From Allacma fusca (lineage: Eukaryota; Arthropoda; Collembola; Symphypleona; Sminthuridae): a stretch of DNA of 64,000 nucleotides. Below are positions 1-11,400 of the stretch, piece by piece. The notes under the pieces were generated by a model, which saw only the letters and a list, made by a program, of their open reading frames with translations, was not told where the DNA came from and made no database searches. The translations under genes and the position numbers were made by a program. The DNA is taken from the NCBI GenBank assembly GCA_947179485.1, contig OX359250.1, positions 22,880,887 to 22,944,886 on the forward strand, written 5' to 3'. Position 1 is the first letter of the stretch. Each line of letters begins with the position of its first letter.

Positions 1-2
1 CG

Positions 3-305
3 GTCGCAACACGCCCCTCCACACCGACACAGACCGATCAATTTGAACATGGTCATCGAGAGGGTGTTAATTTCGGAGCTGCCTTGGAAGCCCATGGAAT
101 GATTTCATCTACCACACCACAACCACAAAGTATTTCATTCCATGACCATGACACTTGCCGTACAGGTGACCAGCACGTGCCGGCAGGGAGGCATTACACA
201 GCCCATCATTGCTCCAATAATGAAACGGATGGCTCCAATTACAGCTTTAGCAGCTCATATGAAGATGAACCCATCGATTGTATGGAAAATAATTACTGCA
301 AATAA
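3..305 (+). CDS. 3' end of an unidentified gene (C-terminal tail)
   Basis: An open frame runs from the window edge to a TAA at 303-305, giving about 100 residues. The composition is not random-looking: rich in Ser, Thr, His, Asn and acidic residues, with a repeated His-Asp stretch and an acidic end (ending ENNYCK). This would fit a disordered cytoplasmic or C-terminal tail. No domain is recognisable and the upstream part lies outside the window, so the product is unknown. An ATG at 84 is probably internal. The following 840 bases look like a 3' UTR, with AATAAA at 861-866 and 998-1003. The gene ends tail-to-tail with the first aminopeptidase gene. It could be a chance ORF, but its length, the downstream polyadenylation signals and the drop to AT-rich sequence after the stop favour a real terminal exon. 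Confidence 0.5.
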   Translation, partial: VATRPSTPTQTDQFEHGHREGVNFGAALEAHGMISSTTPQPQSISFHDHDTCRTGDQHVPAGRHYTAHHCSNNETDGSNYSFSSSYEDEPIDCMENNYCK

Positions 306-1146
306 AAGTCGTGCGCCTGTGATCATTGATACTGCCGTTTGGATTAGCTGGAAATCCTGATCTCAAGTCTCAATATTTAGGAAAGAAGAATGATCGCGTA
401 ACATTAGTCATTTGATGTAATGGAGAGGCAATTCTATAAAGCAATATGTAAGCAAACGTTCTGCTGCTAGTTTGGATGGTTTCATGCTAGCCTTCCTCCG
501 TCTCGTTTTGTTTCATTGCTACAAATGTCATATTTTATTATACTTGTATGTAGCACAATACAACACTAATGACTTGACAGTAGAACAGTGGAAGAGTATA
601 TTTGTATAATATCTAGTCAGTTCTAGCCACTCGCCAAGTAAATTGTAAATATCAATTTTAGTCATTACATTTACATACCCTTAAAAAGATGGTGTAGTTT
701 GTAGTCTTAGTTTACAATTTATTGCGGTTTGGTGATGTTTTTTTACTATATTGGAGTAGGTATTTTTATACTTATCCGGAGTGTACCGAAAGAACGCTTT
801 TTTTGGTTAAGTTTATATTTTTAGCCTGATTGGATGTTAGTTTCCTGTGATATGTTATGCAATAAAATTGAAGGCTTAAGTTCTCTAGTGCAGAATTACA
901 TTTTACTTTTATGAATGTATTTCCATTCCAATGTATTGTGCGATGTTACTTGCTTGGTTACTTACAACATCCAAAAATTTGATCTGTTCATATTTTTAAT
1001 AAATAGTTTTGACATAAAGTTGGAGTGGAGCCACTGAGTTGTGAAAGTCAATCAATTGTTGTATTTATTCATTTTCTTGATTTTTAATATTTCTTGATTT
1101 AACACACTTTCACCAAGTGACCATTGCAAGTGAAGGTGGCGAAAAA
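306..1146. other. convergent 3' UTR/intergenic region with polyadenylation signals on both strands
   Basis: No coding frame is seen here. AATAAA occurs on the + strand at 861-866 and 998-1003 and would serve the gene ending at 305. TTTATT at 1064-1069 is AATAAA on the - strand, about 80 bases past the APN-1 stop codon. The two transcripts therefore end within about 70 bases of each other and may overlap. Confidence 0.55.
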
Positions 1147-4100
1147 TTAGGGGGTGTTTTGTACAAACCATTGTGTAATAGGCAACCCGGAATCGCGAAC
1201 CCACAAAGCATTTTGTCTGATCTTTTGAGTTGACATTCCCAATTGCGAAGCAATCTTCCCGTAAGCATCCAAGTCATCTAAAACCATCTTTTCCGCAATG
1301 GCAGTGATCTAAGAGAGAATGGGCCAAGCGTCAATTTTTGTTATTTTTCCAGTTATACAGAATATATTATAAATTCATCCATGAATGCTTAAAATTAGTT
1401 TATTTTACTTTCTCAACGTCAGCTCCGGTGTTTTGAAACAGTATAAGTTCCGACACTACGTCTGCGATAATTTGAGGGTCAGCAGGGCCTGCTTCCGTGC
1501 TCTCAGATATAGTTTTCCATTGATCCCTCAGAACTTGGTAAACTAAATCTCTACCTAATGAGTTAGTTCCGACTGCCTTTAGTACTAAGCCCAAATAGGC
1601 CTTTTGTATAAGTGTACCATTGATAGTTCCCCAAACAAGTCTGCAAGGAAAGTAATTTAATTACCCAAACCTAGCATCTCTTCCACTTACCGAAAAATAT
1701 ACTCATCTATCTACACGCAAGTTCTCAGGACTGACAAATTTCATTACTATAAAATATAATTAAAATAATCAACGTACGTCGACAGAGTAGTGGTATTCTG
1801 GCTGCAGGTCAAGGCTGAAACTAATCGACTAGTTTCCGTGTTGATCTCATGATTATTACTGAGAGAACTGTCGTACTTCTTTACAACAAAATCGAACACT
1901 TCTTCGTTCCCAAATGCAACTCCAGCACAATACAAAGAATTTTGCAGGTCCACCCTTATTCTGGAAATGTTTTTACATTAAGAATAGGTATTTCTAAGCC
2001 ACTTACTCCGTATTGTAAAAATTGTGTGGAAATAATCTACCTATACTTAATTAAACACTCACGGATTCTCTTCTGGTTTCTCCATCCAGGCTGTGAAGAA
2101 ATTGTTGGAGATTTCTTTGCATTTTTCATGCTTGAGTGTACAAGCCCAGTCAAGTAACGTTGCGCGAAGTATCACGTCTTCTCCATGTTCGTTTACCCCT
2201 TGTTCCCAACCGAGCAGTTCCAATGCACCTCCGAATTTCGGGGAAAAGTATCGCTAAAGTCAGAGGTTCAGGAAAAATTATTGTAAATTTTTAATAATTA
2301 CTCCAAATTATTTTATGCATAATCAATTTCACTACCTGGAAAGGCTCGAAGAGTCCTGGAGTTGATCCCATGAAGTGGGGATACATTTTAGCTAATTTAT
2401 TAAGAAGAGGAGCCCAAGCTGCGTGACTACTTTCTTTTGCCAAGTATTTAGTAAAAGCGAAAGCTGACTCGTATGAGACATAACCTGTTGTGTGGTTGAA
2501 ATAGGTATGCATATAATTTTACATGGATAAATGTTGGGGTATTCTAAAGTATAAATATGAGATACAGTACTTACTTTCCTCAGCAAACCGGAAATAATCA
2601 TCAAATAATTGACCCCTGTTCAAATCAGAAATGACCGTGTGATCAGTCTCGAGTTGGTTATGGATCAAACGAGCAAAGTGAGTGTCGTACAGCACTCGGT
2701 AGTAACCTGGAAGGATACAGGATCATCAAGGAATATAAATAAGTAATTAGCAAGATTGGAATGGAGCCTCTCTTGTACCCCGCAGCTATGATCTTGTAAT
2801 CAGACGGGAAAAAATAATATTAAATTACCATGGACATTAGGGTTTAAAATAAGCAGTTTTGTTGTGTCAAGGGCATCCGTGCGGTACGGTACTAAAGCCT
2901 CATCTTTGTTTAGCCACAATTTAGGCTTGGGGTTAGTGAAGCTTCCGGTATCGGAAGCTGTGGCAATTGCAATCGGCACCTCCCAGAGTTCATCAGAGAC
3001 TGAATCTGTGTTGGAATTAGCGTTGTTGGTATATCTCTCCTGTAAAATTTAATGTTTTCTTAATGCTGCTTAATTTAGCGTAATTTTTCCCTCAACTAGC
3101 TTTTTAAATTAAATGAGTTAATTGACAGTTATTTGGATTACTTGAGAAATATAGATGGTGTTAGCATTGCCTCGTTGTACTCGTATAAGAGGGAATCCCT
3201 TCTGGAGAGTCCATGTGTCCATGATGGTTTTGATCGTTTTTCCTATATAAATAAGAGGGGTTCACAAGCAAATTAATGTCGTTCGTATACACGCAGTGTA
3301 GTTAACTTAGAAACTAAATTTTGTTGCTAATTTTAAGCGCATACCTTCGGGCAGATCCGTTGCAACGTCTTGCAACTGCAGGAATAAATCATCTTGAACT
3401 GCTCCTTTGGAGCTCCTATAAGTGACAATTTGTATAAAAATTATTTGGTCATTGGAAACAGACATGCAAATTAGGAAGTAAGAAAAATTACAAAAGTTGT
3501 AGTTTCTAATACAATATCTGCGCTTCGATGATTCTTAGATTTTAATTTTAAACTCTCACATGTTTTTCAAATAAAGCTGAAGACCATTTATTAAAGCGTC
3601 TTTTCCCATGAATCCCTCCATCATTCTAATTAAAGCGGATCCTTTTTCGTAAGAAATATCATCGAAAATGGACATGTAAGTAACTTGTTGTTGGGTAGCA
3701 GTGTTAATAATTGGGTGACTGGTTGGTCCCGCATCAAATGAAAGAGCCACTTGCGTGGCTTCATACACAATCCGTTTGTCCGACTCGTATTCTGATAAGG
3801 TGTTGCTGACTCCTAAAAACGACAGGTATGTTGCAAAGCCTTCATTCAGCCATACATGCGACCACCACTTATTCGTAACCAAATTTCCGAACCTGAAATA
3901 ATCAAAATGCAAGTAATTTTTCAATTTTGTAATGAAGGTAATATTGTAATTATACATATAATATTACAGGAGCAATAATGGTCGAAATAAATTGAAGCAA
4001 ATAAGATTTTAAATAAGATTGGCGAGATATTTTTGTACAAGCGTTGTAAATTAAAAGGCAGTGATTTACAATTTGTAAATTGTATGTACATATGCACAGG

Positions 4101-7003
4101 CATGTACTTTCGTGCTATAATGGTCTAAGAAATCGCTGACGTTGAATTCGACTCTATTTACTATTGAAATTGAATTACTTACCATTGATGAGCTAACTCA
4201 TGACTGGAGTGAATGGGTTGTCCCGACCATGCAATTAAGCAAATAAAAGTGTAAGACTTAGGAGTAGCAGTGAATGATTATCCAACGAAAAATGTCATCC
4301 TCACCAAGTAATTACTTAACTTTCACTTTTAAGTATTCACTTGTGGCAGTATTAAATACTGTGTATTGAGTACGGGTTAAGAATTTTCCTTACCTGACTA
4401 TATTAGCGATTCTGTACCGTGCTTCTTCCGTAGTAATGCCTTCGTAATACATCAGACGATCATCTCTAAAAACATCAATTCACGGATATACATAAGTGGA
4501 GAATTTACATTATATAACAAGGGATAGAACCTAACTGGGGTTTATACTCCGATATGCCCGGGGGCTTTACAGAGTTTTCTGTACCTCCTTTATTAGGTTT
4601 TAAATTAAATTGATAGAACCTAACTGCATGTAAAGAATATCTACTTAAATATAATTAGATACAGCTATCAGCAGATAATGACTATTAACAACATATGTAT
4701 ATGTACCAAAATTTTGAACTAAAAGTATGTACAATACAAACTAACTGTAAGTAACATGTGGAATATTACACGTAAAATGAACTTGTCATAGTCAGATTGG
4801 GGCATTGTGCACATTTATTATACACATGTATTTTTGTAACCAAAAAATGCCGATCTTTGCAGCCGCCAATGGAGATCTGGTGGCGATAAAAATGACTCTG
4901 GTAGACTATCTCAAGTTGACTAATTCCGTATGACCTCACCTGTAAATTATTAAACCCCAATTTTCCATCGCACCGAATGAGAAATAATCCCTTGGTATCG
5001 CAACCGAGTCCATTTTGTGCATTGAATATTCTAAGTCTGTGCCGAACACAGTATCAAAACTTTTTAATAATTTTGCTGAGATTTCTGCCGCGAAAACTCC
5101 CCCATGGTGATCGTTGACTAAATGAGGCGGCCCAAGAACCTGAAAAAAAAAATTGCTGTACTCAATATCCTTTGCTGATGAGCCTCAAAAACATTTGTAA
5201 CCAAAAGGTGATTCATGTAATCCTCAAATGTATGTAGGATAAATTCATTATGTTAGTAATTTATAATACGAAAAACTGAGTCAGCGTACTGATACGGGTT
5301 TCGGGTACAAATCGCTACTAGACTCCTCCCGTACAAAATCTGAAACTACTAAGGCGAGTAAGTATGAAGACATGACAACGGTGGGTTTGTAATTGTCCCA
5401 TTCCCATCCAGAAGGTAACGCAGGTGCTGAGGGACTAAAATATGAAGAAACATATGTAAGTACCAATTAAATATCCAAATTGGTACATAATTATATTTAT
5501 GTATGAAGCTGATGTAATATTGGAATCTACATTAATTATGTAAGCGTTGTTACAGTTACTCTAAGAAAATTATTACTCAGTTATTGCTTCCAGGTCTAGT
5601 TCCGAATTGGACGCCGAATTATAGGCAGTACTACGTCCTATGTGGAGGGTAAAAGTTGCTTTGAAGTCAGGCTCATCAAAACCGGGACAGAATCGTCTGA
5701 ACCCAACGGACTTTTAATTAAAGGGAAATTATATACTAATGAGTTCAATAAGCATTTATTAAAAACCACGTATTTTCTCCAAATTTGGAATTCCTTAAAG
5801 TCTTACCGCAAACTGAGTAGTAGCTAGCCATCTGGAAAGAGAAGCGTGCAATTTAAAGAGAGCATTAGTTTAAAATTTATTCTAAAATAGGCATGACGTT
5901 TACTCATATTCTCGAAAGTTATAGATAATAGATATGCGTAGGAGGGAAGTTATGTGGAAAAAATACTTCTGGTTTCCTTCAAAATCAGTATATTCTGCTC
6001 GGTAAAGCCCAAGTTTAAGACCCACTTTCGTAAGGTCCCTTACTTCTGCGACATATTTTGTAATTTCAATCAAGTACTCCTTATTTTGCTCGAGATTATT
6101 TTGCAAATCGATATGGAAAAAATCATTTGGCTCATCCATATCAGTTCCTGTCACTGTCAGTTCCTGCTGACCCTCAAAAACCTGGAAATAAAAGTGAGCT
6201 CATTATTATTTCATCACAACCCCAAAATAAGAGAGATGAGTAATTCACATATAGGTACAGTATACTGTGTCAAAAACACTCAGATCATCAAACTACAATA
6301 ATATGAGTCTGGTCATCTTGATCTGGGACTGGGTCTCATAAAAAGGGGAAAATAGAAAGTAGCTTTTTCAGGATGTTCTTGATTTCTCTACCCTAAAAAT
6401 TGTGTTGTACGTAAAGAAATGGAAAACAAAACCTAAGCAATGTTTAAAGTTGTATGTGAACAACTGAGTTCAGAAATTTATGCTCCATGATACTTGTACT
6501 CATTTTTGGAAGCAAAATTCGAAACTAATTCGTGGGAAGATTTTATTCAATCTTTGAGGCAGGCTGTTGATGGTCACTTTATTTCAAAAATATGATGTAA
6601 TTATGTAAAAAAGAGGGAGACAAAAATTTCGGTGACTCGCCTTAACATCTTCATCCTGTATGTCTATTCCTGCGGCGTGCAGTGTTATACGCCTGGTTTC
6701 ATTATTGCAAATAATATGGATTTTAGCAGATCCATAAGCAGACCATCGTTGGAAGTTCTCGACTCCTTCGTCGATGATCGGAATGATATGGATATCATAC
6801 TTAGAAGGCACAACATTCTGAGGAATTCGAAATTCTGTTTCCGCAGTTAAGTGTCTGCTTTTCGAGACATTTTCAAAATTTTCTGTCCCAACAGACCGTT
6901 GTTTCCTTAGTAGTTTTAATGGAGCCAAGGGAGGCCCAGCGGACACTAAAGCCAAAAAACTTAGTGTAACACAAATAGATGAACCAATATTTTGAAATAA
7001 CAT
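1147..7003 (-). CDS. APN-1: secreted M1 zinc aminopeptidase (aminopeptidase N family)
   Basis: Eighteen exons join into one frame of about 979 residues: 7003-6641, 6181-5967, 5831-5807, 5710-5577, 5434-5290, 5139-4940, 4465-4394, 4203-4183, 3892-3560, 3415-3345, 3242-3142, 3039-2829, 2706-2575, 2484-2336, 2253-2063, 1960-1778, 1640-1409, 1308-1147. The exon-5 donor may instead be 6 nt earlier. The start is followed by a signal peptide (hydrophobic core [12 protein letters not shown]). Substrate-binding GAMEN lies in exon 6. Zinc-binding HELAHQW is on a 21-nt exon, followed by WLNEGFA, which carries the third zinc ligand. The catalytic Tyr motif SYEKGSAL is in the next exon, and an ERAP1-like C domain follows. 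The enzyme should remove N-terminal residues from peptides outside the cell. The protein ends QWFVQNTP with no hydrophobic tail, so it is not GPI-anchored. Intron 1 has a GC donor. The family call is firm; the substrate is unknown. Confidence 0.93.
4183..4203 (-). other. 21-nt micro-exon encoding the zinc-binding motif of APN-1
   Basis: The bases between a CTCCAG acceptor and a GTAAGT donor encode HELAHQ, with a split Ser codon before and a split Trp codon after. The preceding exon is 72 nt. Without this exon the frame would be kept but both zinc histidines and the catalytic Glu would be lost. Confidence 0.85.
5807..5831 (-). other. 25-nt micro-exon of APN-1
   Basis: The exon is bounded by a TTTCCAG acceptor and a GTAAGA donor and encodes WLATTQFA in phase with both neighbours. 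The equivalent codons lie inside one larger exon in APN-3 (RMATTQFE at about 21630) and APN-4. APN-2 has the same 25-nt exon at 12503-12527. Confidence 0.8.
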
Positions 7004-8418
7004 GATCTTTGGTATTTAGCGGACACAAGATTTATGAATTGGATGAATGGTTTCCCTGAGGTGAACTTGGTCAGCAAAATATTTCAGCAAACTAAATCTG
7101 GAGATAACAAAAATTGCGGCGAGCTTGCTTTATCTCATTAACAGTATTAGTTCGGCATAATTCCTCTTAGCTTAGTGGATTAGGAGATTTTAATTGGTTA
7201 TCAGGCATTTTAGCGTGTGGAATAAATGAGTAAATATTATAAGCCCGTCGGATCCTTTCTGGTAAATGAACGAAGGTCAAGCTTTAGGTCAGTGCAAAAA
7301 TCGTAACTTAGTGTTAAAAAGCTGAGGTTTTTTTTTCAATGCTCTGGTACGTAATCAACTATTGACTTGACAAAGATACCATTGTTTTATGTGTAATGTA
7401 ACCTTCAAAAAGACGAATATTTAGAATCGAAATATATGTATGTGCGGTGTAAGGAGGTACTCAAAGAGATTTCACACACCTACATGAAAATTCCAGAGAT
7501 TATTTTAAAGTGCCTTAACCTTACACGCAATTCCAACAAAATCTGTTAGAGATATAGAAGCCTTGTAGGTTTGGATATAATACTGAATACATAACCAAGT
7601 CTTCCCATTTTTGACGAAAATTTAAACGTTAAAGTTCAACTTCTAGAGTAGGCTGTTGTTAAGCACCTTTTAATGTTACTGCTGGATAGCAATACTATTA
7701 GCAATGAAAAAACCCGAATGCAAATTCAGCCAGAGTTGGTCACCCTTGACATAGCTCAAGTGTTTAGCGTTTTATTCGTTAAGTAAGTAACGTTCTCAAA
7801 AAGACTTTTGGGTCTTTCAAAACTCCAGTAAAATATTTTTTTTTGTAAGAGATTCGCAAAGAACCGAAGATTTTTCTCCCGAGTAAAAACTACCCCTTAT
7901 GTAAATGAAGTTTCTTCAACGTTGTGTAAAATGAATGGCGTCCCTTATAACGATAAATCCCTTATAAAGAGATTTTGTTGAATGAACGCATAGTAAAGTA
8001 CATGTGTACAGTCTTTCGAGAAAAAAGTTGACCACGGGGTACATTTTTGGAGCCAACAAAATTAATTTGCCTTAGATTGTCTAATGATACTTACAATACG
8101 TGCAACTTGGTAAACTTGATCTCTATTCCATTACATAGGTGATTACGGCTTATGGCCAGCTACTGTTGATTTAAAGCAAAAATAATGCAAAGTTTCTATG
8201 TTGAGATTTTTGGTTGCTTAAAAGGCGGAACTTTAAAGCATCTTACCCAATTAGCCAAATAAATGAATGCAAATTTCAAGCAAATAGTTTTAAAAACTTC
8301 TTCCCAATTGTCATCCCATTATTTTATTTAGGAATGTGTAGATACTACAACAGTAATAATTTCAAGCATAACAATGAATATAATAAGGAGTAAATAAATA
8401 GCTTCCAATGTTTAAAAT
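7004..8418. other. intergenic region: APN-1 promoter side and APN-2 3' end
   Basis: No coding frame is visible. TTTATT at 8323-8328 (AATAAA on the - strand), about 95 bases past the APN-2 stop, is the likely APN-2 polyadenylation signal. The 150 bases upstream of the APN-1 start contain GATA-type words (a GATAAC near 7100 and a TTATCT near 7130). No clear TATA box is found at the usual distance. Confidence 0.4.
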
Positions 8419-11400
8419 CTACGACCTATTTTGTGCAAACCATTGAGCAAGTGGCAATCCGTAGCTACGAAGCCACGCACCGTTATCTCTAATTTTTGTG
8501 ACTGCCCTTCCGATTGGAACAGCAATTTCCAAATAAGAAAAAAAGTCTTCCACCAAAATCTTCTCAACAATTGCGCTGATCTGGATAAAATTGAAAAGAA
8601 TGAGGTTTATAATCAATTTAGTCTTTCCATTTGAACATAATTGTGATTCATAGGATAACGACTATACGTACTTTGGCAGGTTCGTCAGCGGAATTTTGGT
8701 AGATGGCAAGGGTGTTAACGATACTTGAAATGATTAGAGCATTTTTTGGATCCCCGGGGTTTCCGCCCAAATAATCCGAGATATGTTTCCATTCGTCTCT
8801 GAGCACACCGTAGACCAAATCTCTGCCCTTTGCATTGGTTCCAACGCCTTCCAATATCAGCCGCACATGGTTCTTCGGTATAAGCGGGCCGTCAATGGCT
8901 TCTCGAACAAGTCTACGCATAAAGCAATAATTAACAGTATTATTAAATTTCTTCCACCTTATAAATGAACATACAACTAGTGGAAATAAAATAATTCATT
9001 TTTACTTAATCAAAGAAGTCATGCTCTGACTGCAAGTCAATGCGGATACTAGACGAGTAGTTTCACTGTTAATATCTTGATTGTTACTTAGGGACTCGAT
9101 GTATTTTTTGAAGAGATGCTCATAAGCGTTATCGCCACCATAAAAGGCCCCGGCGCAGTACAGAACATTTTGCAAGTCCACTGGTATTCTAGAAAAATAT
9201 TCAATACCTTGACAATTTTTAAATGTCTCTCCAAAGTTTTATTGCTTCGCTTCAGCGAACCTCAGGAACTTTCAAGTACTTACGGGTTTACCGCAGGATT
9301 TGCCATCCATTTGTCAAAGTAGCTGTTAGCCAGCTCCTTGCACTTGGCATGTTCCAAGGTACAAGCCCAGTCAAGTAGGGAAGCACGAAGGAGTACATTT
9401 ACACCGTGTTCGTCAGGCTTTTGATCCCATTCAAGTAGATCCAACGCACCTCCGAATTTGGGTGAAAAGTAAGCCTGGGTTCAAAGTATATTCATAACAT
9501 AAATGCTTAACATTACTAGGTACGAATTTTTAATGACATTTGCTTTTCTCACCTGGAACGGACCGAACAATCCGGGTTGAGTGCCAGTGAAATGGGGTAG
9601 TAGTTTAGCTAGTGGCGCGAGAGCAGGTCGCCATACGGCATGGTCTTTTTCCTTTGCCAAGTATTTGGTGAAGGCAAGAGCGGATTCGTATGGGACAATG
9701 CCTTTTATCGAGTTAAAGAGAAAGTCAATTACAAAATAATCTAATTCCCATATCGAGAAATGTTTTTTACACAAACATGTAAATAACATTTTGCTCTTAA
9801 AATAAATGAACATGAGAACAGTTACATGAATGAGGTATAAATGTGCACGTGTGAATTATTTGCAACATCATTTTGTGTACACATGTAGACTAAAATAATG
9901 ATAAAACAATAATGATGTAGTACCTAGGTCCACAAAAGTGAAATAATCGTTCAAAAATTGGCCTCTGTTCAAAGCAGAGATGACAGTGTGGTCAGTCTCA
10001 AGTTGGTTCTGGATTAAGCGAGCCATTTGAGTGTCGTACAAAACACGGTAGTAACCTAAAAAATCCAAGCATAGTAATCTTCGTATGAAAAATGTATCGT
10101 GATTGAGAACTTATGTTCCCGTATGTTCGTTACGTATTCCTTCCTAAATGAAAAAACAAGTTTAGAATTATTTTGGTAAATTACCATGTACATTTGGGTT
10201 TACAACAATCCATTTTGATGTGTTCAGGTTGTCAGCTCTGTATGACATCAAAGCAGCATCACTTTTAAGCCAAAATTTGGGCTGTACATCAGTGAAGCTA
10301 TTGGCGTCAGTAGCAGTGGCAACGGAGATTGGCACATCCCACAATACATCTGGATCAACTTCTTGGCCAGAATTTCCACTGGATGTGAACCTTTCCTGAA
10401 AAAGTTCCAGCGAATAAGCAATCGCATGATAATGGCACATACTCAAAAATTTCTCCAGAAATTTTCTTTTAATCCCATGTATTATTTGAATTCCTTACTT
10501 GAGAAACGTAGATGGAGTTAGCACTGCCACGTTGCACGCGAACCAGAGGGAATCCTCTCTTCAGTGTCCATGTTTCCATGATATCTTTGAGAGTTCTTCC
10601 TACATTAGAATAGTAAATAATGTGTTAAAGATATTGAACACAACAATTGACAAAAGCTCTCCGAGTATGTGATTACATTTTACTCTCGATGAGTAAGTAG
10701 AAGAAAATAAATTATGTCGTACCTTCAGGTAATGAAGGAAAGAAGGTTTGCAATTCTCGGAACAAGTCATCTTGATGAGCTGCTTTGAAGGTCCTGTATG
10801 GTTCATCCAACATTTAGTTAATTGATACATAAATATTTTTGTACAGGAAATAAAATAGCGATGCTTTAACTCATTGCCACAAATTAGCCAGTAATTATTG
10901 TAACCTACATGGCTGTTAAATATTGAGTGAGTCCTTTCATTAAATTTTCCTTTCCCATGAATCCTTCCATCATGTAAATCAGTGATGCTCCTTTTTGGTA
11001 GGCCATGGTACCGAAAACGGTCATTTGTTCAACCTCTTCCTTGGTACCTGCATGGACGACGGGGGTGCTTCCACTTCCACCATCAGCCGCTAATGCAGTT
11101 TGTACGGCATCCGCAACAATTTGCCTTTCAGTGTCGTAGTGTTCAAGGTGTCTCATACCCGCAAATGACATGTACGTTGCAAAACCTTCATTCAACCAGA
11201 TGTGAGACCACCAAGTAGTTGTAACTCTATTTCCAAACCTTTGTAACAATTATAAACAATGAATTAGCTAACAATGTAAATTGTTTGTTACAATTAAAAT
11301 GAGTATTTAAAATTGACAATCAATATAACTGTTTTTACCATTGATGAGCTAACTCGTGGCTGCGAGGACATCAGGGATAGATCATGAAAATTATAGGAAA

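Noticed and set aside
142..360. 72-codon ORF overlapping the partial gene at 1-305 in another frame
   Set aside because: The frame open from the window edge has the more protein-like composition, and its stop coincides with the change to UTR-like sequence.
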